From Autumnicola edwardsiae (lineage in GTDB: Bacteria > Bacteroidota > Bacteroidia > Flavobacteriales > Flavobacteriaceae), in the NCBI RefSeq assembly GCF_031846505.1, contig NZ_JAVRHP010000006.1, positions 1-64,000 on the forward strand: a stretch of 64,000 bases of DNA, given 5' to 3'. Under the pieces are notes generated by a model. That model was given only the letters and a program-made list of their open reading frames with translations. It had not been told where the DNA came from and did not search any database. Shown in pieces: positions 50,256 to 59,063 of this stretch (position 1 is the stretch's first letter; each line of letters starts with the position of its first letter). The translations under genes were made by a program, and so were the position numbers.

Positions 50256-51404
50256 TTAGTTAACGAATTCCTGGCCAAAATTAAAGGTAAGGCCAAAGCG
50301 CAAAGTTCCCTCCAGCGGGCTCGGCACATCTGAAGTTGAAAACAGGTAAGAAATATCAATATCCACTATTTCGTAGACAAAACCAGCTCCAAAAGAAATA
50401 AATTTTCTTGAGCCCTTGGTTTCACTTTCAGAAAAATATCCTGCTCTAAAAGCAAAAACATCCCTGTACATATATTCTGCACCCAAAGCCAAAGTGACCT
50501 CTCTTAATTCTTCTCCAAAACCATCGGGAGCATCTCCAAAAGAAGTGAAGATTCCTTCTATAGCTCCTATATCATTATATTCAATATCATCTTCCGCATC
50601 AATATCCCCGTCGTCGTTAAAATCCTGCGGAGTTGGCACCAGCAGTTTATTTATCTCAATGTAAGTTCCTATGCGATTGTCCGGATCCAGAATAAAATCA
50701 AACCCGGCTCCTGCTTTAAAATTTGTCGGTATAAAATTCTCCTGTCCCGCATCATCGTACTTTATCTTGGGACCGATGTTTGAAATATTTGCACCCAGCC
50801 TCCAACGCCCATCGAAGCTATTCATATAGATAACATCACTTTGGTAAAAAGCCGCAATATCAACACCGAAACTAGAACCGGGCTCATCTTCTTCATCCTG
50901 CAAGCCGAGGTCAGATCGCAGGTATCTACCCGCCACTGCCATAGAAACATTTTCACTTAATTTAAGCGAGTAGGACAGATCAAAAGTAAATTCATTGGGA
51001 TTTAATTGCAGCGGGGCCTGTTCGAAAGTATTTCTCGTTTCAATAGATCCTAAACTAAAATACCTGAGGCTGGAAGCAAACGCGCTACGATCGTTCAGCT
51101 TATAGAAGTAACTAAAATTACCGAGGAAAATATCATTTACTATATTACTAAGATAGGGAGTATAAGAAACACCTATCCCCTGCTGCATTTCAGAAAAAGC
51201 ATATTTTGCAGGGTTCCATTGTTGGGAAAAAGCATCTACAGAAGTTGCAACACCCTGGTCACCCATCCCCGCAGCACGTGCATCTGCCGCAACCTGCAAA
51301 AAAGGAACTGCGGTTGTAATTACCCTGTCCCGCTCTTCCTGAGCAAAAGATGAAAGACCAGACAAAAAACTGGCTCCAACCAGCATAAGTGTAATTTTTT
51401 TCAT
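50256..51404 (-). CDS. porV: Type IX secretion outer-membrane protein PorV
   Basis: A 382-residue beta-barrel outer membrane protein (LptO/PorV) that receives and shuttles T9SS cargo to the attachment complex. ATG 51404 gives MKKITLMLVGASFLSGLSSF, a clean signal peptide; earlier in-frame codons would overlap the promoter element TATATTTG (minus, 51423-51430). Family parts: TTAVPFLQVAADARAAGMGD, GVATSVDAFSQQWNPAKYAF and the terminal LEGTLRFGLTFNFGQEFVN. Upstream, where flavobacteria usually have porU, there is none: gldJ starts 427 bases away on the opposite strand. Confidence 0.93.
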   Translation of the reverse strand: MKKITLMLVGASFLSGLSSFAQEERDRVITTAVPFLQVAADARAAGMGDQGVATSVDAFSQQWNPAKYAFSEMQQGIGVSYTPYLSNIVNDIFLGNFSYFYKLNDRSAFASSLRYFSLGSIETRNTFEQAPLQLNPNEFTFDLSYSLKLSENVSMAVAGRYLRSDLGLQDEEDEPGSSFGVDIAAFYQSDVIYMNSFDGRWRLGANISNIGPKIKYDDAGQENFIPTNFKAGAGFDFILDPDNRIGTYIEINKLLVPTPQDFNDDGDIDAEDDIEYNDIGAIEGIFTSFGDAPDGFGEELREVTLALGAEYMYRDVFAFRAGYFSESETKGSRKFISFGAGFVYEIVDIDISYLFSTSDVPSPLEGTLRFGLTFNFGQEFVN

Positions 51405-51422
51405 TCTGAACATTATCTGTAA

Positions 51423-51430
51423 CAAATATA
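51423..51430 (-). promoter_or_regulatory. -7 promoter element of porV
   Basis: TATATTTG on the minus strand (exact TAnnTTTG), 18 bases before the chosen ATG. Confidence 0.5.
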
Positions 51431-51642
51431 TATTTTAATTCTGGCTAAGAAAGAACCTTCCTACCAAAATTACAATTAAAACAATGGAAACGAGACAAAA
51501 CAAAACCTTTAATCCATTGAAAAAGCCAAGTTAATCCAGGCTGGCACTTAGTAATAACTATTAAATTCAAAAAATATTGCTTCAGCCTTTTTATGCCAGT
51601 CATTATTTTTACCCAGAAGAAGGCACTAAAAGAAAAAAGGGT

Positions 51643-51650
51643 TATTTTTG
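51643..51650 (+). promoter_or_regulatory. Putative -7 element far upstream of gldJ
   Basis: TATTTTTG, exact TAnnTTTG, about 180 bases before the gldJ ATG. If used it gives a long leader RNA. No -33 match seen. Confidence 0.35.
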
Positions 51651-51831
51651 CGCAGCCCGGAAGTCCAAAAGCAACTACTTTTAGCGCTTCATCAGACCTA
51701 CTAAAAAGTTGGTAAGCATCAAGCACATCAGGCAGTTAAAGGATTTTCAGGACATTTTTAATATAATGAAATAATCTTGCAGATTTAGCGTTAATTACTA
51801 TATTGCAAAGCCTAAAAATCTATCTAAAGAG

Positions 51832-53517
51832 ATGATGAACATGAGAACAGATATTGCTATAAGAGCATTTTTTGTATTTGCCTTCGGCGTAGGTCTGATA
51901 AGCTGTAACAACTCGAGGGATTATAAAAATACTTCCCGTGCCACCGGTTGGGATATTAATTCCGACGAAGGTGGTTTCCAATACAATTCAGATTATAAAG
52001 AACAGGAAACGGCACCGGGCCTTGTTTTTGTAGAGGGAGGAACTTTTACAATGGGTCGGGTCCAGGATGACCCTATGCACGACTGGAACAACACCCCTAC
52101 ACAGCAACACGTACAGTCCTTTTATATGGACGAAACTGAAGTCACAAATAAAATGTACCTTGAGTACCTCTCCTGGATAAAGCGTCATACTCCCCCTTCA
52201 GAACAACGATACAGAAATATTTATGAAGGAGCACTTCCCGATACTTTGGTATGGAGAAACCGCTTAGGTTTTAACGAGACAATGGTAAACAACTACCTGC
52301 GCCACCCTGCCTATGCAGAATATCCTGTCGTTGGGGTAAGCTGGATCCAGGCAGATGAATTTAGCAACTGGAGGACTCAAAGGTTAAATGAAATGAAGCT
52401 AATGGAAGAAGGTTATCTTGCAGAAGGCGCACAATATAAAGCAGGACCGGGAGAACTTTTTAATACTGAAGGATATATCCACGATCCCGAAAATGTCTAT
52501 GGCGGAAACGCAGAGTTAAGCCAGGGTGAAGAAGTACAGGAGAGATTAGAGGATACCAACGACGAAGGAAACCCAAGAAGGAAAGTTTACGCTTCGCGGG
52601 AAAGCGGTCTTCTTTCTCCGGAATACAGGCTGCCTACTGAAGCAGAGTGGGAGTATGCTGCGCTTGGCTTAGTAGGAATAAGAAACTACAACGTCTACAG
52701 AGGTAGAAAAAAATATCCTTGGGACGGGCAGTACACAAGATCGGGTGATGTAAAAAGGCAGGGTGATCAATTAGCCAACTTTAAACAAGGTGATGGAGAT
52801 TATGGTGGAATTGCCGGATGGAGTGATGACGGCGCAGATATTACTGCGGAAATTAAATCTTACGCTCCCAACGATTTTGGCCTTTACGATATGGCCGGTA
52901 ACGTGGCAGAATGGGTGGCAGATGTGTACCGCCCTATAGTAGATGATGAGTTTAACGACTTTAATTACTACAGAGGAAACGTTTACACCAAAAACGCCAT
53001 TAATGAGGACGGAAGTGTAAGAATACTTGGTGCAGACGAAGTGGTTTATGACACTTTAGCAAACGGAAAACTGATAGCCAGAAATCTCCCAGGTGAAATT
53101 GCCCAGGTACCGGTGACCGAAGAGGATACTTACATGAGAACAAATTTCACCGAAAGCGACCAGAGAAATTTCCGGGATGGTGATAAAAGCTCCACGAGAT
53201 ATTACCAGCCCTTCCAGGATGCAACAGATCCTTCAAAAAGAATGTATAATTCCCCTACTTATGATAATGTGCAACTTAACGATACAACAGGAACCGTTGC
53301 ACAAAGAGGTTATGACACCGAAACCAGGACCACACTTATAAGCGACGAAGTAAGAGTTTATAAAGGAGGATCGTGGAGAGACCGCGCTTACTGGTTGGAT
53401 CCGGCACAAAGAAGGTACTTCCCTCAGGATATGGCTACAGATTATATTGGGTTTAGAAATGCCATGTCCAGAGTAGGTTCTAAATCCAAAACGGAAAATA
53501 AAACGGCCAGAAATTAG
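51832..53517 (+). CDS. gldJ: Gliding motility lipoprotein GldJ
   Basis: A 561-residue lipoprotein of the T9SS/gliding apparatus, forming helical tracks and stabilising GldK in Flavobacterium. Lipobox Cys25 in AFGVGLISCNNS. The body is a formylglycine-generating-enzyme-like fold: GLVFVEGGTFTMGRVQDDPM, FYMDETEVTNKMYLEYLSWI, YRLPTEAEWEYAALGLVG, NDFGLYDMAGNVAEWVADVY, and the C-terminal VYKGGSWRDRAYWLDPAQRR. Several Met near the start (51832, 51835, 51841) are possible initiation sites. Only PorV is its T9SS neighbour; murF follows after a terminator. Confidence 0.93.
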   Translation: MMNMRTDIAIRAFFVFAFGVGLISCNNSRDYKNTSRATGWDINSDEGGFQYNSDYKEQETAPGLVFVEGGTFTMGRVQDDPMHDWNNTPTQQHVQSFYMDETEVTNKMYLEYLSWIKRHTPPSEQRYRNIYEGALPDTLVWRNRLGFNETMVNNYLRHPAYAEYPVVGVSWIQADEFSNWRTQRLNEMKLMEEGYLAEGAQYKAGPGELFNTEGYIHDPENVYGGNAELSQGEEVQERLEDTNDEGNPRRKVYASRESGLLSPEYRLPTEAEWEYAALGLVGIRNYNVYRGRKKYPWDGQYTRSGDVKRQGDQLANFKQGDGDYGGIAGWSDDGADITAEIKSYAPNDFGLYDMAGNVAEWVADVYRPIVDDEFNDFNYYRGNVYTKNAINEDGSVRILGADEVVYDTLANGKLIARNLPGEIAQVPVTEEDTYMRTNFTESDQRNFRDGDKSSTRYYQPFQDATDPSKRMYNSPTYDNVQLNDTTGTVAQRGYDTETRTTLISDEVRVYKGGSWRDRAYWLDPAQRRYFPQDMATDYIGFRNAMSRVGSKSKTENKTARN

Positions 53518-53539
53518 AATATTTGGTTAAAAAACTTAT

Positions 53540-53567
53540 AAAGCCCTAATTTTTAGGGCTTTTTTTA
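53540..53567 (+). terminator. Rho-independent terminator after gldJ
   Basis: AAAGCCCTAA (53540-53549) pairs with TTAGGGCTTT (53553-53562), 10 bp, 3-base loop, T7 tail. Confidence 0.9.
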
Positions 53568-53579
53568 TAGCTTTATTTT

Positions 53580-54863
53580 ATGAACGTAGCACAAATTCAC
53601 CAGCACTTCCTGATAAGCTCAGGAGCTTGTATCGACACCCGGGAATTATCAGAAGGTTGTATCTTTTTTGCCTTAAGCGGCCCCAACTTTAACGGCAATA
53701 TGTTTGCCCGTGAAGCTTTGGAAAAAGGTGCAAAGCTAGCCGTGGTAGACGAAGAAATTTACGCTACGAACCGCAACTTCATTATAGTAAAAGATGTTTT
53801 AAAGACACTCCAGGAGTTGGCATCCTTCCACCGCAAATACCTCGATTTGCCCATTATTGCCATTACCGGAAGCAATGGAAAAACCACTACCAAGGAGTTA
53901 GTGAATACCGTTCTTTCAAAGAAATATAAGACAGTTGCCACAAGAGGCAATCTCAACAACCACATAGGGGTTCCCCTCACATTACTTTCTATGGATGAAG
54001 ATACGGAAATAGGAATTGTGGAAATGGGAGCCAATCATCTAAAGGAGATTGAAACCCTGAGCAAAATTACCACACCCGATTATGGCTACATTACCAACTT
54101 CGGAAAAGCACATTTAGAAGGTTTTGGCAACATCGAAGGTGTTATTGAAGCCAAAAGCGAACTTTACACCAATATAAAAAAGAACAAAAAATTACTTTTT
54201 TTAAATACCGACGATGTGGTTCAACGCAAACAACTAAATTATAACCACACCTTTACCTTTGGAACCACAAAAGATGCTAAAGTACAATTCTCTTATGCAG
54301 ACAATCAGTCTTACGCGGGCGTAAACTACAACGACACCCTTTTTCAGAGCAAAATAACCGGCAAACACAATGCTCAGAACATTGCCGCAGCAATAAGCAT
54401 TGGCCTGTATTTTAAAGTGCCTTTTGAATTAGTAAAAGAAGCTATTTCAGAATACAACCCATCCAACAACCGGTCCCAGGTCACTAAGAAAGAAAGCAAC
54501 ACAATTTTTATGGATGCTTACAATGCAAATCCTACAAGCATGCAGGCCGCCCTTTCTAACTTTGATGAGATAAAAACCACAGAGCCGAAAATTGTCATTT
54601 TAGGGGATATGCTGGAAATAGGCGCTTCTTCGGAAGAAGAGCACCAGGAAATTGTTGCTATCCTTGAAAAAGGCAGCTTTACAGAATGTTACCTTCTGGG
54701 GGAGAATTTTAATCGTACAAAAACCAATAAAAGTACGATTATCAAGTTTAAGAGCAACGAAAATTTAAAGAAGCACCTCGAAGAAACCGAATTTAAGAAC
54801 TGTCACATCCTTATTAAGGGTTCCAGAGCCATGGCTTTAGAAAAAATGCTAACAGCAATATAA
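53580..54863 (+). CDS. murF: UDP-N-acetylmuramoyl-tripeptide--D-alanyl-D-alanine ligase
   Basis: A 427-residue cytoplasmic Mur ligase adding D-Ala-D-Ala to the UDP-MurNAc tripeptide with ATP. N-terminal substrate domain (CIDTRELSEGCIFFALSGPN), ATP-binding IIAITGSNGKTTTKELVNT (about 95-113), central TRGNLNNHIGVPLTLLSM, EMGANHLKEIETL, GKHNAQNIAAAISIG and YNANPTSMQAALSNF, plus the C-terminal Rossmann domain. Length within the normal range. gldJ-murF adjacency is common in flavobacteria. No other mur genes nearby. Confidence 0.95.
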   Translation: MNVAQIHQHFLISSGACIDTRELSEGCIFFALSGPNFNGNMFAREALEKGAKLAVVDEEIYATNRNFIIVKDVLKTLQELASFHRKYLDLPIIAITGSNGKTTTKELVNTVLSKKYKTVATRGNLNNHIGVPLTLLSMDEDTEIGIVEMGANHLKEIETLSKITTPDYGYITNFGKAHLEGFGNIEGVIEAKSELYTNIKKNKKLLFLNTDDVVQRKQLNYNHTFTFGTTKDAKVQFSYADNQSYAGVNYNDTLFQSKITGKHNAQNIAAAISIGLYFKVPFELVKEAISEYNPSNNRSQVTKKESNTIFMDAYNANPTSMQAALSNFDEIKTTEPKIVILGDMLEIGASSEEEHQEIVAILEKGSFTECYLLGENFNRTKTNKSTIIKFKSNENLKKHLEETEFKNCHILIKGSRAMALEKMLTAI

Positions 54864-55141
54864 TATCCAACTTTTTCAGAAAGGTAAATACCTGTACCAG
54901 CCATTGTTATGGATTAGTTATACTGTAGGCACCGAAAATTGACATTTTTGAGGCAGATCTTTAAAAATAAATGGCTTTGGGGCAACCCGCCAAGCATTAA
55001 GAAGAAATAACTTTCCATTTCGAGGAAAGCCTCGGGAGTATTAAAATCTTGATTATCGAGTAAATACGGAAATTCGTAAGTCGTTTTTATCCCTCTTTCA
55101 AATCTTTTTTTTTGAGAACTGCGGAAAAGAGAAAAAAGACT
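54864..55141. other. Non-coding interval after murF
   Basis: No gene or strong hairpin. It contains a decayed copy of the dispersed repeat (54933-54960) and a stretch at about 54970-55070 that could be worn-down coding sequence (broken frames with several stops), but no family is recognisable. Confidence 0.45.
54933..54960 (-). repeat. Dispersed short repeat, decayed copy
   Basis: On the minus strand AGATCTGCCTCAAAAATGTC then AATTTTCG, matching the left arm and loop of the element at 35874-35934. Confidence 0.55.
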
Positions 55142-55738
55142 TTATTCACGATACCTTTTGCAAAACTCACGATATTCTTCAGGAGTGTCCACATCCATGA
55201 TTTTTATTCCCGCATCCAGGGCTAAAACAGAAGATTTTTTACTATTCAGCAACGATTTCGCACCCGTATCTCCTTTCAGAAGCAATAACTGCGAAAAATA
55301 TTTATTCGGAAAAATGGCCGGAACACCGTTGGATTTCGGATATTTTGTGGCAACAATTTTAGAAGAATCTTTCCTGAATTCGGCAATTATTCGATTAAGG
55401 TAAGAGGAATCAATTAAAGGCTGGTCACCCAGCATCAATAAGATGCCCTCAAAATTGCCATTTTCAGCAACATACTTTATTCCGGCGGCAATGGAAGAGC
55501 CTATGCCTTGTTTCCAATCTTTATTTTCAACAAATACAGCTTCATAAAGCTCCTGTTGCAATCTGATTTTTTCAGAATTGGCGCCAAGCACAATAAAAAC
55601 ATCCTCTGCATCTGAATTTTTTGCCTGCGCCACCGCGTTTCCCAACAGCGTGGTATCTCCCAGGGGCAGCAGCTGTTTAGCTGTATTCATCCTGCTGGAA
55701 CTTCCTGCAGCAACAATAACTATTGCTATATTTTCCAA
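55142..55738 (-). CDS. MocA-like molybdenum cofactor nucleotidyltransferase
   Basis: A 198-residue nucleotidyltransferase of the MobA/MocA type. VIVAAGSSSRMNTAKQLLPL at 7-26 is the nucleotide-binding signature; LLMLGDQPLIDSSYLNRIIA with the metal Asp and GVPAIFPNKYFSQLLLLKGD TGAK are also typical. It most likely adds CMP to molybdopterin to give MCD, the cofactor form of molybdenum hydroxylases. Directly follows xdhC (1 base) and precedes nothing on this strand, within the cluster of three such enzymes. Confidence 0.85.
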   Translation of the reverse strand: MENIAIVIVAAGSSSRMNTAKQLLPLGDTTLLGNAVAQAKNSDAEDVFIVLGANSEKIRLQQELYEAVFVENKDWKQGIGSSIAAGIKYVAENGNFEGILLMLGDQPLIDSSYLNRIIAEFRKDSSKIVATKYPKSNGVPAIFPNKYFSQLLLLKGDTGAKSLLNSKKSSVLALDAGIKIMDVDTPEEYREFCKRYRE

Positions 55739-55739
55739 A

Positions 55740-56753
55740 CTAATAATGTATCTTTCCCTGCTTTTGCCTTAGTGAAACCGCTTCTTTTTTGCGAACTACT
55801 GTAAGAATTTCAGAAATAACGGAAATTGCTATTTCCTGTGGGGTAACAGCCCCAATATCCAAACCGGCAGGACCGTAGATCTTATCCAGGAAATCAGTCT
55901 CAATTTCGGGATGGAGTTCTATTATTTCGTTAAAAAGCTGCTCTCTACGTTTAACAGATCCCAACAACCCAATATAGGCCGGATCCTCATCTTTTATAGC
56001 CAGCAAAAACCTAAGATCCCTGGCGTAGTTATGATTCATCAGGATTACTGCGGTTTCTTTATCTATGGTCAGCATTTTTGCTTCTTCGGGTGCAATATTC
56101 AGCAGTTCTCCTGCCCCCGGAAAGTTTTCTTTTTCCCGTGGATCTTCTGGCGAAGCAACCACTTTTACTTCCCAACCCATCAATGCAGCGGCAGAACACA
56201 TTTGCACGGCATCGTGTTCAGATCCTATTATAATAATCTGGAAAAGAGGTTGCATCTCCTGTTCGAAAACTTCAAGCTTTTCGTTTACTGTAATTACTTC
56301 TGAAAAGCTCCCCGATTCCCCATTTTCAAAATAAACCTGAGATCCCATCCCCGAAGCCTGAACTTCTTCTTTTCTGAAATATGAACGCAACAGAAATTTA
56401 TTTCTATCCTTAAAATTTTTCAGAAATTGCTTCTGAAGGTCTTCAGAAATATAAAACGGCTCAATCAAAATATAAAGAACGCCCTCGCAACCCAAACGAT
56501 ACCTGCCATCGTACGTCATTACCTTTGCTTGGTTTGAACTAAAAACCGATTGTGACTGTCGCAGGACTTCTTTTTCTACGCAGCCGCCGCTTACAGCTCC
56601 TGTCATAGTACCATCTTCTGCAATTAACATTCGCACGCCCGGCTTCCTGTATGAAGAACCGTCCAGGGCCGCGACTGTAGCCAGAACGCTTTTTAATCCC
56701 TTTTCCCTGTTACGGATGCCTGCCTGGATAATCTTTTTAAGCTCGTGCGTCAT
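55740..56753 (-). CDS. XdhC/CoxI family molybdoenzyme maturation protein
   Basis: A 337-residue protein of the XdhC family. N-terminal XdhC/CoxI domain (SVLATVAALDGSSYRKPGVR, GAVSGGCVEKEVLRQSQSV) and a C-terminal Rossmann-like XdhC_C domain (FQIIIIGSEHDAVQMCSAAA, YIGLLGSVKRREQLFNEI, PAGLDIGAVTPQEIAISVIS). XdhC binds the cofactor, helps its sulfuration and inserts it into xanthine dehydrogenase-like enzymes. Located 21 bases from the large-subunit gene and 1 base from the MocA-like gene, consistent with a dedicated maturation module. Confidence 0.88.
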   Translation of the reverse strand: MTHELKKIIQAGIRNREKGLKSVLATVAALDGSSYRKPGVRMLIAEDGTMTGAVSGGCVEKEVLRQSQSVFSSNQAKVMTYDGRYRLGCEGVLYILIEPFYISEDLQKQFLKNFKDRNKFLLRSYFRKEEVQASGMGSQVYFENGESGSFSEVITVNEKLEVFEQEMQPLFQIIIIGSEHDAVQMCSAAALMGWEVKVVASPEDPREKENFPGAGELLNIAPEEAKMLTIDKETAVILMNHNYARDLRFLLAIKDEDPAYIGLLGSVKRREQLFNEIIELHPEIETDFLDKIYGPAGLDIGAVTPQEIAISVISEILTVVRKKEAVSLRQKQGKIHY

Positions 56754-56774
56754 AATCCCGCTAATAAGGAAGGC

Positions 56775-59048
56775 TTAACCTACTACTTTTTTAGTTTCCA
56801 ATTGATTTATAAAGGGTTGTTTATATATCCTTTGTCCTGTTGCTTTGTACAATGCATTTGCCAAAGCTCCCTGCACCGGAGGAGAGGGCGGCTCTCCAAG
56901 TCCTGTGGGATCCTGCCCATTATCAATAAAGTGTACATCAATCTTTTTAGGAGCCTGGCGGTGGCGAATGAGCTTATAAGTATCAAAATTCCTCTGTTGT
57001 GGCACACCATCTTCAAAGGTCAACTGGCTGTACAAGGCGTGGCCAATTCCATCAATTGTTCCACCTTCTACCATATTTTTAGCTGCATCTGGGTTTACTA
57101 CGATTCCACAGTCTACTGCACAGATAACCTTATCAATGACCGGTTCATTATCTTGTAAGTTCATTTCCAAAACCTGTGCTACATAGGAATTATGGCAGTA
57201 ATAGGCAGCGACACCCCGGCTTGAAGCAGAGCTGCTGTTATTATTCCAATCGGCTTTATCTCTAACCAATTCCAAAACCCCGGCATAACGGGAAGGATCA
57301 TAATCATTGTTTTCCCCTACAGGATTATTTTTTGCACGTTTCAGCAAATCAAGGCGAAACTGAATAGGATCTTTTCCCATTTCTTCTGCAAGTTCATCTA
57401 AAAATGATTGTTCTGCTCCCGCAATGAAATTTGATCTTGGTGCTCTAAAAGCCCCTATGGAGATTTGAGAATCTAATATCCAGCTTTCGGCAAGGTAATT
57501 ATCTACAGCTCCCGCCGGAAAACGATTGGCAAAAAGCGGACTTTCTCCAACTCCCCCTGCATTGACGTGAAAGGCGGTAAGATTGTTATCCCCATCCAGG
57601 GCCGCCCGGTAGGTAACGTGGTAAGCAGGGCGATATACCCCGTTGGTCATATCATCCTCCCGGGAATATATAAGTTTTACCGGAGCTCCCATTTTTTGAG
57701 AGATTACCGCAGCTTCTACAAGAAAATTGCCATAGAGTCGGCGACCAAACCCTCCTCCCATACGAGTCATTTGTACGTCTATATTCTCCAGATCTAAACC
57801 TAACCGCTTGCTAACGCTCTTCTCAGCAAATTCGGGAGTTTGAATAGGTCCTAATAATTCTGCCTTTTCATTGGTAACATTAGCAAAAAAGTTCATTGGC
57901 TCCATACAGTTGTGTGAAAGGAAGGGGCAGCTGTAGGAGCGTTCGATAACCCGCGTTGCGTTTTTAAAAGCAGCCTCGGGATCTCCATCCTTTCGTATTG
58001 CTTCAGATTCTTTAGAACCTGCTTCGGCCATTAAAGAACTATGGGATTGAGAATTTTCCAATCCACGGGTATCCCTTAAAGCCGGTGATTTTTCAAGAAT
58101 TACAATTTCTTCTGTCAGTTCAGGTTTCAGGTCCCATTCTACCTCCAAAGCTTTTTTTGCCTGCATTACCTGCCAGGTAGAATCACCCACTACTGCTACC
58201 AGTTTCGGAAAAGAAGTTACATCACTCCATTCTTTTTCCATATCATCCGGATACGTGTTTATCGGAAATACATCTTTTATACCGGGCATTTCCTTTATCT
58301 TTTCGGCATCCATAGATTTGTATTCCAGTCCAAATGCAGGGGGTTGTACAATCATAGCAATAAGCATATCATCACGATGAACATCAAGACCAAATAATGG
58401 CTGGCCTGTCACTATTTTTTTTGCATCTACGTTTTTGCGAGAGGTACCTATAATTTTAAAATCAGTATTCTGTTTAAGCTCCACTTCTTCAGGAACCTCT
58501 ACTGTTGCAGCAGCTTTTGCAATTTCACCGTAACCCATAGACCTGTCGCTAGCTACATGCCTTATTACCCCTTTTTCGACGGATAGTTCTGCCACCGGGA
58601 CATCCCACAACCCTGCTGCAGCCGTAAGTAACATTTGCCTGGCAGTGGCTCCTGCCATTCTTAACGGCTCCCAGCTCTGACGGATGGACTGACTTCCTCC
58701 AGCTATTTGCCTGGAGAAGACATCCGTATTTAGAGGCGCTTGTTCTACTATTACGTTTTTCCAGTCCACATCCAGTTCTTCAGCAACGAGCATGGGCATT
58801 GAAGTTTTTACGTTTTGACCAATCTCCGGGTTTGGGGAATAGATCGTAACGACCCCGTTATCACCTATTTTAAGATATCCGTTTAATTCAAACCACTCAT
58901 CGGGCATTTGCATCCCCAGTTCCTTTTCAGCTTCTTCCGTACCACGGCCACATCCAAGCCAGCTAAAGCCCAGTACCAACCCACCTCCTGCAAGAGAAAC
59001 ACTTTTGATAAAGGATCTTCTACCTATTCCTGTTTTTACTTTACTCAT
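56775..59048 (-). CDS. Exported molybdopterin-binding oxidoreductase large subunit (IorB-like, 1)
   Basis: A 757-residue aldehyde oxidase/isoquinoline oxidoreductase beta-type subunit. Tat signal GRRSFIKSVSLAGGGLVLGF followed by Cys33 in SWLGCG, suggesting a lipidated Tat substrate. Two MoCo-binding domains: RQIAGGSQSIRQSWEPLRMA, MTRMGGGFGRRLYGNFLVEA, GAFRAPRSNFIAGAEQSFLD and the active-site Glu in TGLGEPPSPPVQGALANALY. It pairs with the 2Fe-2S subunit encoded 15 bases upstream. No FAD subunit, as in the IorAB class, so electrons should go to a cytochrome or quinone acceptor. Substrate unknown. Confidence 0.88.
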   Translation of the reverse strand: MSKVKTGIGRRSFIKSVSLAGGGLVLGFSWLGCGRGTEEAEKELGMQMPDEWFELNGYLKIGDNGVVTIYSPNPEIGQNVKTSMPMLVAEELDVDWKNVIVEQAPLNTDVFSRQIAGGSQSIRQSWEPLRMAGATARQMLLTAAAGLWDVPVAELSVEKGVIRHVASDRSMGYGEIAKAAATVEVPEEVELKQNTDFKIIGTSRKNVDAKKIVTGQPLFGLDVHRDDMLIAMIVQPPAFGLEYKSMDAEKIKEMPGIKDVFPINTYPDDMEKEWSDVTSFPKLVAVVGDSTWQVMQAKKALEVEWDLKPELTEEIVILEKSPALRDTRGLENSQSHSSLMAEAGSKESEAIRKDGDPEAAFKNATRVIERSYSCPFLSHNCMEPMNFFANVTNEKAELLGPIQTPEFAEKSVSKRLGLDLENIDVQMTRMGGGFGRRLYGNFLVEAAVISQKMGAPVKLIYSREDDMTNGVYRPAYHVTYRAALDGDNNLTAFHVNAGGVGESPLFANRFPAGAVDNYLAESWILDSQISIGAFRAPRSNFIAGAEQSFLDELAEEMGKDPIQFRLDLLKRAKNNPVGENNDYDPSRYAGVLELVRDKADWNNNSSSASSRGVAAYYCHNSYVAQVLEMNLQDNEPVIDKVICAVDCGIVVNPDAAKNMVEGGTIDGIGHALYSQLTFEDGVPQQRNFDTYKLIRHRQAPKKIDVHFIDNGQDPTGLGEPPSPPVQGALANALYKATGQRIYKQPFINQLETKKVVG

Positions 59049-59063
59049 TCTTGTAGTTTTAAT

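Larger units (their letters stand above)
51405..51831. other. Non-coding interval between divergent porV and gldJ
   Basis: No gene; no PorU fragment recognised in any frame. It holds the porV -7 element (51423-51430, minus) and an exact TATTTTTG on the plus strand at 51643-51650 followed by a CG-containing stretch (CGCAGCCCGGAAGTCC) that stands out from the AT-rich surroundings. The rest shows no repeat or hairpin I can support. Confidence 0.55.

Noticed and set aside
51445..51726. 93-codon frame on the minus strand between porV and gldJ, considered as a PorU remnant
   Set aside because: No recognisable PorU (peptidase C25-like) motif or signal; low-complexity and hydrophobic runs typical of non-coding AT-rich DNA.
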